Positions 20,724 through 33,657 of a DNA stretch of 64,000 bases are shown here, piece after piece; position 1 is the first letter of the stretch, and each line of letters opens with the position of its first letter. The DNA is taken from positions 499,501 to 563,500 of the forward strand of contig JAENRU010000488.1 of the NCBI GenBank assembly GCA_016647705.1. Reading direction: 5' to 3'. The notes below the pieces were generated by a model that was not told where the DNA came from, ran no database searches, and saw nothing but the letters and a program-made list of their open reading frames with translations. The stretch is from Eucommia ulmoides (taxonomy: Eukaryota; Streptophyta; Magnoliopsida; Garryales; Eucommiaceae). The position numbers were made by a program, and so were the translations under genes.

Positions 20724-20905
20724 TTTACTTTGATATGGGGTTGTATGCAGTTTTTCTTTCACCAATAACATTCTTAATTGTATGTTCCTTTTACTCTGAT
20801 ATGGGGTTGTATGCAGTTTTTAATTGTATGTTTCTTTTACTCTGATATGGGGTTGTATGCAGTTTTTCTTTCACCAATAATATTCTTAATTATATGTTCC
20901 TTTTG
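20724..20905. repeat. Tandem repeats in captured intron, each with a splice-acceptor-like end
   Basis: Three units share 'tgatatggggttgtatgcag' (20731-20750, and again about 20797-20816 and 20844-20863), followed by tttttctttcaccaataa in the first and third. Period about 65, then 47. Each unit ends in a polypyrimidine-to-tgcag sequence. Confidence 0.85.
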
Positions 20906-21082
20906 TTAGGGGCATGGCATTACTGATTTCTTCCTCACACGCTATTGATCATATGGACTACCAGATGACACCCTTTCTATGTTCTGCTACGAATTGTATT
21001 CCTCATGTATATTTCCTCTATTTTGCCGTGCCTATCATGTTTGGATTATAGATCATAAACTTGCTTCGATTTTGCATTACAG

Positions 21083-21139
21083 GAAGATCATCATCTCGAT
21101 CTTTTCATTATGCGCCTCGCAAACACTCTCCATCACCAG
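21083..21139 (+). pseudogene. LUC7-like gene fragment, second RS exon
   Basis: Between an acceptor (cattacag) and a donor (caccag|gtatca), one frame reads GRSSSRSFHYAPRKHSPSP, again RS-rich. Its phase does not match the end of the previous exon (20617), so at least one exon or part was lost in between. Confidence 0.55.
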
Positions 21140-22066
21140 GTATCATTTACGTCAGTGTTATGAATTTTGGAAATTCACCAATATTCATCTAGGTTGCATT
21201 TGGATGGCTGAATTTGAAATGAATGGATTTACCTTTAAAAATTATAACTTGAATTTAAACTTTGAAATCGTTTCCATTTCGTTTTCAATTGTTATGTCTT
21301 TTTTAAACTCTGAAATTACCCTGTTGTTTAGTTCCTACATTGTCGTAATCAAATTACATTCATACATCAATATCAAATTTTTGAAATGATGTTTTTATTC
21401 ATCTCGTCTAATGGTTTATTAAGGGTTTTGAGACATTAATGACTGGCTTTGAACACTTATTACAACAATCGTAAACGCTTTCCTTTGTAGTTTATGATGA
21501 TATTTTTTTTGTTCTAAAATTTTTAGATAATTATTAGGACAATTGATGAAAATGATTGTGATCAGATTCTTCCCCACGAGGATGATATTGATAACAGACT
21601 CCAATCATCGAACGACTTGGACTTGAACGTCTAGCAGGATAATCACAACCCTAAATCTTCAGATTCTAGAATGTTGATTTCAATCAAACTAGTAGTAGAA
21701 ATTGTTGAATATTGTGGTTGTAATCAGATGGTCCCGTTTCGGTCCAATCTAATTGGTTAGATGATAAACAGATCAAATATGTATTAAACTTTAACCAATC
21801 TGTTGAATTTTATGTTATTGTTGACTTGTGATAATTTATATATTTAAACTTTTTAGAGTATTATTGATATTTTTATTTTATTGTTTTGTTCATCATCATC
21901 TTGATTCAAGGGTAGTTTTGTAAATTAACTAATTTTCAGCATTTAAATTTTATAATTATCAAACAAACAAAAAAAAATCAGCACTTAATTTTCAACATAA
22001 TTTTATCAAATCACCTACGTAAATTGTCAGCACTTAAAAATTAAGTCGTTATCAAACAAGCCCTAA

Positions 22067-22659
22067 GATAATTAAATGAAGGGCTAATTTTGTTTAGACA
22101 TTTATATAATTCAGGGTATCAGCCGAGGGAGAAGAAAGAAAAAATGGTTGAAGGAGGAAGAAAAATAAAAATGAAAAAATACACTTTTTATCCTTAAATT
22201 TTGGAAGCATGTTAAAACGTTCCCTACTAAATTAGTTAAAGTGTATAAATGTTAATTAATAATTGATAATTTATTAATTTTGAGTTTTTAAGTTTGACAG
22301 CTAACTTTAACCAAAAATTTAATCGTTGGACAAAGTACAATTCGGTTAAACTACAACGAAATAAAGTGTAACTAACCAAATGTAAATAAATAATTAAATT
22401 AAAAGAAGGTGATTTTGTAATTCTTTTACATACACACATTATATATATTTAATGGGTCAATTTTTAAATAATATAAAGATCAGGGCCATCTAGAACGAAG
22501 ATTGGTAAGTACCCACCGGAACCGCTAGCCGGTAAACAAACAACTATCAAACCACCTTAACTTCCTCCACCTAAAAGTTAACCTTGGTCGGATTTTATGA
22601 CTCAACCTTAAAAAATAATTTAAAAAATCCACAAAAAACAACAAAAAATTGAGGGCCAA
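22067..22659. other. AT-rich spacer with second copy of 66-bp repeat
   Basis: No gene seen. 22543-22608 matches 6411-6477 (see there) and 22490-22540 is a short GC-richer patch. The rest is about 75% A+T. Confidence 0.5.
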
Positions 22660-25235
22660 TTTCATATATATACTACAACAACAACAAAAAAATATTTGTC
22701 CCACTTATATAGGGTCGACTACATGAATCTATTTACGCCATAGAGATCGATCAAGGATCATTCCCTCTATCAAGTTTAATGTCGTCAAATCATTTATATC
22801 ACCTTAATTTTCTAGACATGATTCGTTTTTACCGCCTAATATTCTAAATCATAAAGAAGCGTTGGTCTTATAACAGTTTTGTAGAATTTTCTTTTAAGTT
22901 TCAACGGAATTCTACGATCACAAATCACCACAACTGTACTTCTCTACTTTAACCAACTTGTCTTGTATCTATGCATAATATCCTCCTCGATTTCGCCATT
23001 ACTCTTAATCATTGAACCTAAATATCTAAAATGATCAACCTTCGGCACCTCCTCATCTCCAATTTTGATTGCACCACTGTCTCTTCGGGCATTATTAAAA
23101 TTGCAATGAATGTATTCCGTCTTGCTTCTATTAACCTTCAAACCTTTAGACTCTAACGCTTCTTTTCATCTTTCTAATTTAGTATTAAGATTTACTCTAC
23201 TTTCGTCCACTAATACGATGTCATCTGCAAACAACATACTCAAATGTACTCCATCTTGAATATGTTTTGTGAGCTCATCCATCACTAGAACGAAGAGGTA
23301 AGGACTTAAAGATAATCCTTGATGTAAGCATATATAAATAGAAAATGCACAAGTATCATCTCCTCATATTCGAATACTAATGACTATACCTTCATACATA
23401 TCCTTAATTACCTCGATGTACACATTGGATATATGTTTCTTTTCTAGCACCCACCACAAAACTTCTCTGGGTACCCTATCATAAGTCTTTTCTAGGTCCA
23501 AAATACCATATGTAAATCTTTCTACTTTTCTCGATATTTTTTCATTAATTTTTTGCGTAAATAGATAGCTTCAGTGGTTGATCGATTAGGCATAAATCCA
23601 AATTGATTCTCTTCTATGTTTGTTTTATGTCTTATTTTATATTCTTTTACTCTCTTTCAAAATTTCATAGTATGACTCATAAGTTTTATGCCTCGATAAT
23701 TCGTGCAATTTTGAACATCTCATTTATTTTTATAAATAGACACTAAGATACTCCTCCTCCAGTCGTCAAGCATTCTCTTCGTCCTCAAAATGTCATTGAA
23801 AAATCTAGTCAACCACTATATCCCAATATCTCCCAAACTTTTTCACACCTCCATAAGGATTTCATCTAATCTTACTGTTTTTCCAATTCGCATATTCCTT
23901 AGTATTATTTTAACTTCCAAAATCCTAATTCTTCTATAAAATCTATAAATCTTATCTGAAGATAAATTAGGCAACTCTAGTCTAGACTATTCGACGTCAT
24001 TCTTCATATCTCTCATCTACAAACTCCTAAAATTTCTCTCCATATCTCTCTAATATGACACACCATATCAATCCATATTTTATTCACATCCTCATGTCTC
24101 TTTCATAACTCATCATTGCTAATTTTATCCTTAAACAACTCCATCTTTTCACCTCTTAGATCTCTCCAACATATTTTTGCTTGTCTACTTATCTTAAACT
24201 CTCGTTTTCACCCCTGAAACTTCAGATCAGTTACCATTACTCTATGTTAGGTAGAAATACTCTCTCTAAGTATGACTTTACAGTTACATATTAAACGATC
24301 ACTCGTCCTAATAAGGACAAAATCTATTTGGCTATTCCTCTTACCACTCTTAAATGAGATAAGGTGTCCATCTATCTTCTTAAAGCATGTATTTAGAATA
24401 ACTAAATCATACATCATAACAAAATCTAAAACCATCTCACCCATTGCATTCTTCTCCCCAAGTCCATAACCACCATGTACTTTCTTGAAAGTCTCCATTT
24501 CCTTCCCGACATGTCCATTAAAGTCTCTCCCAATAAATATTTTTTCTTGGTTGTATATTTTGAACGACTTTGTCCATCTTCTCCCAAAATTCTCATTTAA
24601 TATTTTCTTACAGTCTAACTTGGGGAGCGTACACACTAATAACGCCAATCACCAACTTCATAACCATCATCCTATTGCCAATTCTCCTAATATCAACAAT
24701 GTTATCTTTTAAATTCCTATCTACCATGATGTCCACCCCTATTCCTATTTTTGTACTTCCCCGTGTACCATAATTTATATCTCATAGTACTCTCAATTTC
24801 TCTAGACCTCTCTCCAACCCACTTAGATTTCTACAAGTATAGAATATTAATCCCCATCCTACTCATCACATCCACCAATTCTCAAGTCTTACCGTCAGCA
24901 TTTTTATATTCCAAGTTGCCAACCTAAGCCTATTCTCATAGACTAAATTTTTTATCTGCGCCCATCTACCATAATGCGGCAACTTTCTCTCATTTGACAC
25001 CGTATTCGAGCGAAAACACGACACGTTGCTTTCGGGTGACGCCCTAGCCCACCCTCTCCCATTATTCATTACATTCGGTCGGTGGAAATGTAGCGCATTG
25101 CTAGTAGGGAATGCCCCACCATTTAATATCTTTAGATTCATGTTATAAAAGTTCTGACAAAATTTTTCACTGACTATCAGCTACCTAACGCAACCCTCAT
25201 CTTTTACCCGAGCTTGGAACCGGCTATGTGTAAGG
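22660..25235 (-). mobile_element. RTE-clade LINE, degraded, nearly full span
   Basis: Read from 25235 down to 22660. The start, with 'agccggttccaagctcgggt' and the frame GGAFPTSNALHFHRP (25141-24866), is the usual 5' part of plant RTE elements; the endonuclease opens with LATWNIKMLTVR. 24648-24247 gives RDFNGHVGKEME, GYGLGEKNAMGEMVLDF and NSQIDFVLIR, the diagnostic RTE endonuclease end. The RT core is seen at about 23250-23190 (LFADDIVLVDES, the catalytic Asp pair) and 23141-22944 gives KVNRSKTEYIHCNF and FRYLGSMIKSNGEIEEDI. The 3' end is a TTG-type tail (acaacaacaac on the plus strand near 22675), a hallmark of plant RTEs. Many stops and frameshifts; about 2.6 kb against about 3.2 kb when whole. 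Confidence 0.88.
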
Positions 25236-25277
25236 AATACAACATATATATATATATATATACATACATACATATTA

Positions 25278-26943
25278 GGGTTAATAGCACTTTATCCCTT
25301 GTGGTTTGGCCCATTTGCACTTTACCCTTTGTGGTTTGAACTTCGCCATTTACCCCCCCATGGTTTGTGGACCTAAGTGCAATGCTAACTCCGTTGACGA
25401 AAATGTTAAAATGTCGATTTTACCCTTATGTAATTATTAACATTTTTTTGGGGTGTAAAGTGTAATTAACCCAATTGCCTGAGGGAGAGCTTCTCTCTAA
25501 AAAAACCTACACGATGGAAGCGGCGGCGGAGATATCTCTGCCACCGCCTCCCTTCCTACCATCGCTCTCTCATCTCATTCTTACTTCCCACAAGATCTTA
25601 CTATCTCTCTATCTCGCTCTCGCTTCCTCTCCGATCTCGCGCCATCACTCCTCTGAGCCGTTGGAAAGACGACGGCCCTCGCCGCCGATCTTGACATAGA
25701 TCTCACCGCTTACCTCGTTCTCTCTCTGATCTGGCGACGACTCTTCCAATTCAACATCATCACTCGTCGTCGTTCATCATTCTAGATCTGAGAACGATAA
25801 CCCTAGTTTGTTCTCAAATTCTTCTAATTCGAATTGTGTCGATTTATTCTCAGATTCTTAAGATTTTAAACGGCTTTTGTTTGATTTATTCTCATATCGT
25901 TTGATTTTAAAAACCTTTTGTTCGATATCCAGGTTATCGTTCTCAGATTTGCTCTCTGCGTTTGATTTCGATTTCGGAATCCTTGACCAGAATCAAAGGT
26001 TTTGACTTCAAGATCTATGGTTTGCTCATTGAATCCCGATTTTCATTTGGGCTCCGGGCTTTTGAGCCATTGTCAAATCTCCATTGGCACCTGTTTAGGC
26101 GACCTTTGATTTTCTAATCCTCTTCCAGTTCATCCCCTAAAATCGATTCAGCCACAGCCAATGCTCTAAACCTAGTTTGGATTGGTTGCGTCTTACCAGA
26201 CTTTTGGCATTCACTTGCTTATAAATCCCTTTTTCAAGCATTGGCTCTTGGTATTCCTTCTTTGCTCTAGAACGTAGGGAATCCCGTTGAAGTTTAGCCA
26301 CCTGCTGATATTCTATGGAAGCAAACCGTTTGAATTGAATAAAGTCATTGTTAGGATAGTGTTTTCTAGCTTTTTAATCAATGAATTTTAGTGGATAGTT
26401 ATTGAAGTATTTTGATGAAAAATTATTTATTGCCATGGTATATTATGGTGTAAATGTACTTATTGATGTATTTTGATATTAAATTGGTATATTGTAGTGA
26501 AATTGTGCAATTTGAGATGTATTAGACAATCGTATATTTTGAATTTCATGGATGATAGGTTAACAAACGATTTGAATCTTTACTTCTAATTTTTTCAATT
26601 GTTTTTTGAAAATGTGTGAGAAATAAAAATAAGAGAGGGAGAAGAAAAAATAAATGCGAAGGTTTGGTATAATGTAGAAAATGTGTAAGAAAAATAGATA
26701 TTATATAGATAAATAGTGAGGGTAAAATGGGAACATCAAATAGGTAATTTGGAGGGAAAAAACACCAAAAAACATGCTCATATTTATAAATGGCGCGTGA
26801 GCAGCACATCTGTCAAACTTGATATAAAGTGTTAAATTTACACTTAGGTCCAAGACCACAGATGAATAAGTGGCGAAGTTTAAACTACAGGGGGGTAAAG
26901 TGAAAAAGTGCCAAACAACAGGGGGATAAAGTGCTATTAACCC
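25278..26943. mobile_element. Long-TIR Mutator-like element 1 (non-autonomous)
   Basis: The ends are inverted repeats of about 125 bp. Left reads gggttaatagcactttatcc; the reverse complement of the right end begins identically, and both continue through 'gtggtttg', 'acttcgccact/att' and 'ggacctaagtg'. A 9-bp target duplication, tacatatta / tatatatta (one mismatch), fits the Mutator superfamily. The left 196 bp also ends in ggtgtaaagtgtaattaacc, an internal inverted copy of the terminus. The interior (25480-26100) is CT/GC-rich and gene-leader-like, with an ATG frame MEAAAEISLPPPPFLPSL (25514 onward) I cannot assign. No transposase. Confidence 0.78.
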
Positions 26944-27164
26944 TATATATTATTATTTATTTTTTCTTTTTTTGGTATATTCACGAGTGTCCCCACACCC
27001 ATACAAGATGTGAGACCAATCTCGTTCGGAATTTCATGGCTACCATTTCTAACAACAAGTGTTTTTCCTCAAGTTTAAACCTCTAACCTTATAGAGGCCC
27101 CTCAACTGTTTAACTCAAACAATATTTTGTCGTTTGAGCCACATTATGTTGGTACATATATATA
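26944..27164. other. Spacer between the two Mutator-like elements
   Basis: About 220 bp. Contains 'gtgagaccaatctcgttcgg' and 'aacctctaaccttatagagg', which look like part of a dispersed repeat, but nothing classifiable. Confidence 0.4.
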
Positions 27165-27829
27165 GGGTTAATTACACTTTACCCCCTTGTGGTTTGGCCT
27201 ATTTTCACTTTACCCCCTTGTGGTTTAAACGTCACCACTTACCCCCATATGGTTTGTGGACCTAAGTACAACACTAACTCTGTTGACGAAAAATATGAAA
27301 TGTCAATTTTGCCCTTCCATAATTATTCACAATTATTAGGGTGTAAAGTGTAATTAACCCTTAGCTCCTTACCATTTCTGTCACCCACCTAAAAAAAACC
27401 TCTCTCTCTTGTCTCTCTCTGTTTCCATTTTCTAGCCTCCACTGAGATCGTCCGGCAGTGATCGGATCTGCACGAGATCGTCTCCGCCACTGAGATCGTC
27501 TCCATCACTAACGAATCATCGTCGCCTTCTCTAGTCACCGTGGCCGTTGTCGTCTTCTCTAGCCATTGTCGCGTCATCGTTTTCACCTTCATCTTCGTCG
27601 TCTCCACCACCACCATGGTCGTTGTCTTTACCGTCATGTGTAAGCTAGCTCTCTCTCTCTTTCTCAAATTCGATTTCGATTTCCTTACTAAAATCGATTT
27701 CATGATTCAATTTTTATTTCGTTGCTAAAATCAATTTAGGGTTTAGGGATGAAATCGTTGTTGAAATAAAGAGAAGCTGTGGCCATTTTTAATCATTTTG
27801 AAGAATACCAACTGTCTTGATCCATTGCT

Positions 27830-28257
27830 AAAATCCACCGCTTCATCACCCAAGCCGGTGTCGCCGCCAACATCGTCATCCACAACCTCCTTATCAGCGT
27901 CTACATGGATTGCCGCCGACCCGATCGTCTATAGCTATTTAATCTCTGGCCAGGCCAAGAACTCAAACCCAGATGGGATTTTCGCATTGTACGAGGAATT
28001 GAAGGAGAAATTGGAAGGAATTGTTACAGATGAGGTAGTGTATGGAGGCTTGATGAAAGGCAATTTCTTAAAGGGGATGGAGCAGGAAGCCATGGATTGT
28101 TATCAAGAAAGCTGTAAGCGAGAATTCAAAGATCAAAATAAGCTTTGTTGCATTCAATTCAGTACTGGATGCATTGAGCAAAAACGGGAAATTCGACGAA
28201 GCACAGAAGTTGTTCGATAAAATGAAAACAGAGCATAATCCTCCCAAAAAACTCACC
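27830..28257 (+). pseudogene. PPR gene fragment (EMB1796 / At3g49240-like) captured by the TIR element
   Basis: Three coding blocks in order: [19 protein letters not shown] then [11 protein letters not shown] (27836-27927), then [36 protein letters not shown] and [21 protein letters not shown] (27923-28109), then after a one-base shift [20 protein letters not shown] and [15 protein letters not shown] (28120-28257). These are consecutive pentatricopeptide helices like those of the organelle RNA-binding protein EMB1796. An internal deletion joins CRRPD to DPIVYS, and the fragment stops at KKLT, just before the copia insertion. The gene's N- and C-terminal parts are absent. PPR class is clear; the exact orthologue is from memory. 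Confidence 0.78.
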
Positions 28258-28275
28258 GATTGTGTCATGTTTTTC

Positions 28276-29190
28276 TGTTGAAACAAATGAATTTTAATTA
28301 AATTTTTAGAATAGAAAGTGTCAAATGTGCAATTTCCTCTAACCCTTTTATCCCACATTGGTTGGGAGATGTGAAATTAATGAGGATATCTAGGGGTATG
28401 TGAGACACTTGAGGTGTGCCCCAAGGGGTACCCACATTTTGTGGAGGGGAGAGGAGTTACATCCCTACCGGTTTACCACACACGCGCGCGCCGCCGCCGC
28501 CGTCCGTCCGGCCGGGCCGGGCCGGGCCGAGTCTCGCGTGTGATGAGGTGGCACTTATTTACTTTTTAGAAAAAATTTATTTAAAAAATATTTTTTTTAA
28601 AACAGTTTAATTAAAAAATTAAAAACGTTTTTGAACCATTAAAATAAAAATAAAAACGTTTTTGAACCGTTAAAATAAAAAAAAAATGTTTTAATTTATT
28701 AAAACCGTTTAACGTTTTAATAAAAACGTTTAAAATAATAATTAAATTATTTAAACGTTTTTTTTTTTTAATTTCGGTTTCAAAAATTCAAACGGTTTAG
28801 TTTTTATTTTCTCCTATAAATAATGCTTTCTTCCTCAGTTTTATAAACACAGAATAGTCTTCATCTTGATCTGAAACAGTAAAAGAAAATTGCTTTCAAT
28901 CTACTTCTTCATCAGAAATAGTTTTATTTCTTTTCAACTTCGATTTTCGAGCAGTCTGTTTGTTTGTTCAAACAGTGAGTGGGTGTTTAGTATTCAGACC
29001 TTCTGTTGTACAAAGAAGGTTCTAGACAGAGGTGATTCTGGACTGTTTTATCCTGAGGACGACGGGGTTGTTACACTGCTTGCACGTTCTTGGGCAGAGC
29101 CGCGAAACGTCTTAAAGAGAGCAACCTGGTCCGCGACTCATCCCAAGAAATTTTGGTAAACTCGTTCTTTATTTGTTTTCTGTTTCAACA
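28276..29190 (+). repeat. 5' LTR of the copia element
   Basis: 915 bp, TG...CA. Contains a CG-rich patch (about 28490-28545) that differs in copy number between the LTRs, and a TATA-like ctataaataatgc near 28815, the likely transcription start region. Confidence 0.88.
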
Positions 29191-29199
29191 ATTTTAAGA

Positions 29200-30160
29200 C
29201 GTCCAATATCTGCTAAGATGTCTACTGATCACGATTTTAAACAAGTAACTGTTGATCTCAACAAACCCTTTCGTTTCAAAGGGTTTCATTTTAAAAGATG
29301 GAGACAGAAAATGTTATTTTTTCTTACTATCGAAAAAGTAGCATATGTCTGTACAACCGAAAAACCTCAATTACCTCAAGTTCCTACAGACGCTCAGATT
29401 CAAGAAGTTAAGTCTTGGGAGGAAAATGATTTCCTTTGTAAGAATTTTATTCTTAATGGTATGTCTGATGATCTGTATGATTATTACTGCTCTAACAAAA
29501 CTGCAAAGGAAGTTTGGGATGCTCTTTCGAAGAAATACGACACTGAGGAGGTTGGAAGTAAAAAATATGTTGTTAGTCGGTATCTGAAATACCAAATGAT
29601 CGACGACAAATCAGTGGAAGTTCAGTCTCATGAACTTCAGAAAATCGCTCACGAAATAATTGTTGAAGGTATGTCCCTTGATGAACAATTTCAAGTTGCT
29701 ATTTTAATTGACAAATTACTCCCCTCTTGGAAAGATTTTACGAATACTCTGAGGCATAAAACTAAAGAGTTTTCTTTAGAAAGTTTGATCACTCGTCTTC
29801 GAATTGAGGAGGAGACCCGAAAACAATATCAGAAAGATGAAGTGTTTGTTGTTTCTAACAACGCTCACAAAAAATCATCTTACGCTATTCTGAAACCTAA
29901 AGGAAAAAATATGAAAAATCAAAATCAGAATCGCAACCACAACAACCAGAACAGAAATGTGCATCAAAATCATAATAGAAACAAACTCCCTTCAAGAAAT
30001 AATTCTGAACAGTTTACTTGTTATAACTGTGGGAAGGCGGGCCATTTGGCTCGGAACTGCCGGCAAAGACGTTGTCCTGTTCCACAGGAAAATCTTACCG
30101 CGGACCAACTTATAGCTATGATTTCTGAAATCAATATAGTTGGTGGATCCGAAGGGTGGT
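29200..30160 (+). other. gag region of the copia element
   Basis: Capsid-type protein of the fossil element. The UBN2-like part carries FRFKGFHFKRWRQKM near the start and LIDKLLPSWKDF in the middle. An Asn-rich linker follows, then one CCHC knuckle near the C-terminus. Confidence 0.85.
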
Positions 30161-33100
30161 AGGTAGACACTGATACTTCACGCTATGTCTGCTATGATCG
30201 TACCATGTTCAAGTCTTATTTTGAAAGTGAAGACAAGAAAGTGTTGTTGGGTGATTCCCACTCCACTATTGTTGCCGGTTCTAGTGAAGTGGAATTAAAG
30301 TTTACCTCTGGAAAGACAGTCATCCTTAAAGATGTTCTGCATACTCCAGAGATGAGAAAGAATTTGGTTTCGAGCTATCTTCTAAACAAGGCGGGGTTCA
30401 CTCAAACTATTGGGGCCGATTTGTACACCTTAACCAAAAATAATATTTTTGTTGGGAAGGGATATGCAACTGATGGAATGTTCAAACTGAATGTTGAAAT
30501 TAATAAAATTTCTTCTGCTGCTTACATGTTGTGTTCTTTTAATATTTGGCATGCTAGATTTTGTCATATTAACAAACGCATTATTAAAAACTTAAGCAAC
30601 TTAGAACTAATTCCTAAATTGTCTTTGAATGATTTTGAAAAATGTGAATTTTGTAGTCAAGCTAAAATTACTAAAACCCCTTATAAATCAGTAATTAGAG
30701 AATCTGAATCTCTTGACTTGATACATTCTGATATTTGTGAATTTGATGGAGTCTTGACTAGGAATGGTAAACGCTATTTTATTACATTCATAGATGATTG
30801 TTCTAATTTTACTTATGTTTATCTCATGAAAAATAAAAGTGAAGCTTTTGATATGTTTAAAAATTGTGTAACTGAGATTGAAAATCAATGCAATAAGAAA
30901 ATTAAGAGATTACGTAGTGATAGAGGAACAGAATATGATTCTGATATTTTTATTGATTTTTATAATTCTCATGAGATTATTCATAAAAAAACTGCACCGT
31001 ATTCTCCTGAAATGAATAGTAAGGCTAAAAGGAAAAATAGAACTTTTGTTGAATCAGTAGTTGCTATTTTACTTAACTCCGGTGTAGCTTCTCACTAGTG
31101 GGGTGAAATTTTATTAACGGTTTGCTATGTACTTAATAGAGTTCCCAAATCGAAAAGTAAAATTTCACCTTATGAAGTTTTCAAAAATAAGAAACCAAAT
31201 TTGTCTTATTTTAAAACTTGAGGTTGTTTGGCATATGTTCGAATTCCTGACCCAAAAAGAAGAAAACTTGTCAGTAGAGCTTATGAATGTGTTTTTATTG
31301 GTTATGCAGTAAATAGTAAAGCTTATAGATTTTATGATTTGAAAGATAGAGTTATCATTGAATCAAATGATGCTGATTTTTATGAATATAAATTTCCTTT
31401 CAAATTGAAGAATAATGGGGGCTCGACTTCTAGTAATGAACCTATCATTAGGATTAATTAATCTAATAAGAAATTAGATATTGAACCTAGAAGGAGTAAA
31501 CGACCTCGTATAGCTAAAGACTTTGGTTCGGATTTCTATGCATATACCTTAGAGGAGGATCCACTTACCCTCCAAGAGGCATTGTCTTCTATAGATGCCA
31601 ATTTATGGCAAGAGGCTATAGATGATGAGTTAGACTCTCTCGAGTCAAATAGAACTTGGCATTTGGTAGATTTACCTCCTGGTTGTAAAAAAATAGGATG
31701 TAAATGGATTCTTAAGAAGAAATTGAATCCTGATGGAACCATTGATAAATATAAGGTTCGTCTTGTAGCCAAATGGTTTAGACAAAGAGAGAATGTAGAT
31801 TTCTTTGATACTTTCTCACCTGTCTCTAGAATTACATCTATTCGTGTACTTTTATCTCTTGCTGCAATTCATAATCTTATTGTGCACCAAATGGATGTTA
31901 AAACTGCTTTTTTGAATGGTGAATTAGAAGAAGAGATTTATATGGACCAACCTGAAGGATTTGTTATTCCTAGTCAAGAAAACAAAGTATGCAAATTAGA
32001 TAAATCTCTTTATGGTTTGAAACAAGCACCTAAGCAATGGCATGAGAAATTTGATAATCTAGTCATTTCACATGGTTTTAAAGTAAATGAAAGTGACAAA
32101 TGCATTTACTATAAATCTGAAAATGATGTTTGCACTATTATATGTATTTATGTGGATGACTTGCTAATTTTTTGTTCCAATATTCATGTTGTGAATAATG
32201 TAAAATCCATGCTATGTGCTAATTTTGACATGAAAGATCTTGGTGAAGCAAGTGTAATCCTTGGTATTAAAATAACTAGGTCTAAATATAGAATTTCTTT
32301 GGATCAATCTCATTATATAGAGAAGATTCTAAAGAAATACAATTATTTTGATTGTAAACCAGCATGTACTCCTTATGACCCTAGTGTGAAGTTGTTCAAG
32401 AACACCGGTGATGGTGTTAGACAATCTGAGTATGCGAGCATCATAGGCAGTCTTTGATATGCCACTAATTGCACTAGGCCCGATATAGCGTATGCAGTTG
32501 GATTACTATGCAGGTTTACAAGCAGACCTAGTATTGAGCATTGGCATGCTATTGATAGGATTATAAAATATCTAAAGAGAACTATGAATCTTGGATTACA
32601 TTATCAGAAGTTTCCCGCTGTTCTGGAAGGATATAACGATACTGATTGGAACACCCTTTCAGATGACTCCAAGGCAACTAGTGGTTATATATTTAGTATA
32701 ACTGGTGGAGCTGTTTCTTGGAAATCTAAGAAACAGACTATTTTGGCTCAATCTACTATGGAGTCTGAGATGATTGCACTAGCTTCAGCTAGCGAGGAAG
32801 CAGGGTGGTTAAGGAGCCAGCTTTCTGATACCCCTTTATGGGAGAGACCGATTCCAGCTGTCCTGATCCATTGTGATAGTACCGCAGCTATTGCAAAGAT
32901 TCAGAACCGTTATTATAACGGAAAAAAATGACAAATACGTCGCAAACACAGCACTATTAGAGAGTATATCTCTACAGAGGCTGTGAGAGTGGATCATGTA
33001 CGGTCTGATGATAACTTAGCCGATCCTTTGACGAAAGAATTAGCTCGAGAAAAGGTTTACAAAACCTCGAAAGGAATGGGACTCAAGCCCATAGATTGAC

Positions 33101-33657
33101 GAGTTACTTGTGAGGAAAACCCAACCTATAGACTGGAGATCCCAAGAAATAGGTTCAAATGGTAATAACAAACTCATGAAGTGATATGAGAAAAATCATG
33201 CTATAAATTTTGAGTTCTATTTCATAAATGTGCTGTTTGAAGCATGATATCTTGAAGCGATAGAAGATTGAGTTTTTATTAACTCTTAATGAGATCTATA
33301 CTCTATTTGGAGTGGAGTACCTAGTTACAAGAGTACTCTTGATAGATTCACCTATGTGAATGTGGAAGTGTGGCCGCTTCCTATGGAAATTTAGGCAAAA
33401 TTCTCTAGAGCATTCACTATACTAGGATACACGTGCATGGCCGTAAAGCACGGACTTTTAGACTACACCCTGATAGGTTTGTGTGTGTGATGTTGTTAGG
33501 GATAGAGTTCAAAACTACGAGTTACTCTAGTATAATCTAAAGCATCTTCACTATGTAAAGGTTCAAATCGATAGACACCTTTTCTTATGCACAATCTTAT
33601 ATTTAATTATACTGCTCGATGAAAAAAATTCGATGAAAAAAATTTCAAGTGGGGGAT

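Larger units (their letters stand above)
19013..22066. mobile_element. 3-kb TIR transposon carrying LUC7-like gene pieces
   Basis: The left end ttagggtatgtttgataa and the right end ttatcaaacaagccctaa are inverted repeats differing at two positions; subterminal regions repeat aagtacttaa / cagcacttaa words. The same ends recur at 49580 and 54242. There is no transposase frame. The interior holds at least four exon-sized blocks of a LUC7-type gene in gene order (19767-19809, 20095-20216, 20516-20617, 21083-21139) with intron-like sequence between them, so genomic DNA was captured, not cDNA. Comparable to Pack-type elements. Superfamily unresolved (hAT-like or PIF-like ends). Confidence 0.75.

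Noticed and set aside
22944-23141. Short minus-strand frame as a separate small gene
   Set aside because: It is the C-terminal part of the RT of the RTE LINE (KVNRSKTEYIHCNF), not a gene of its own.
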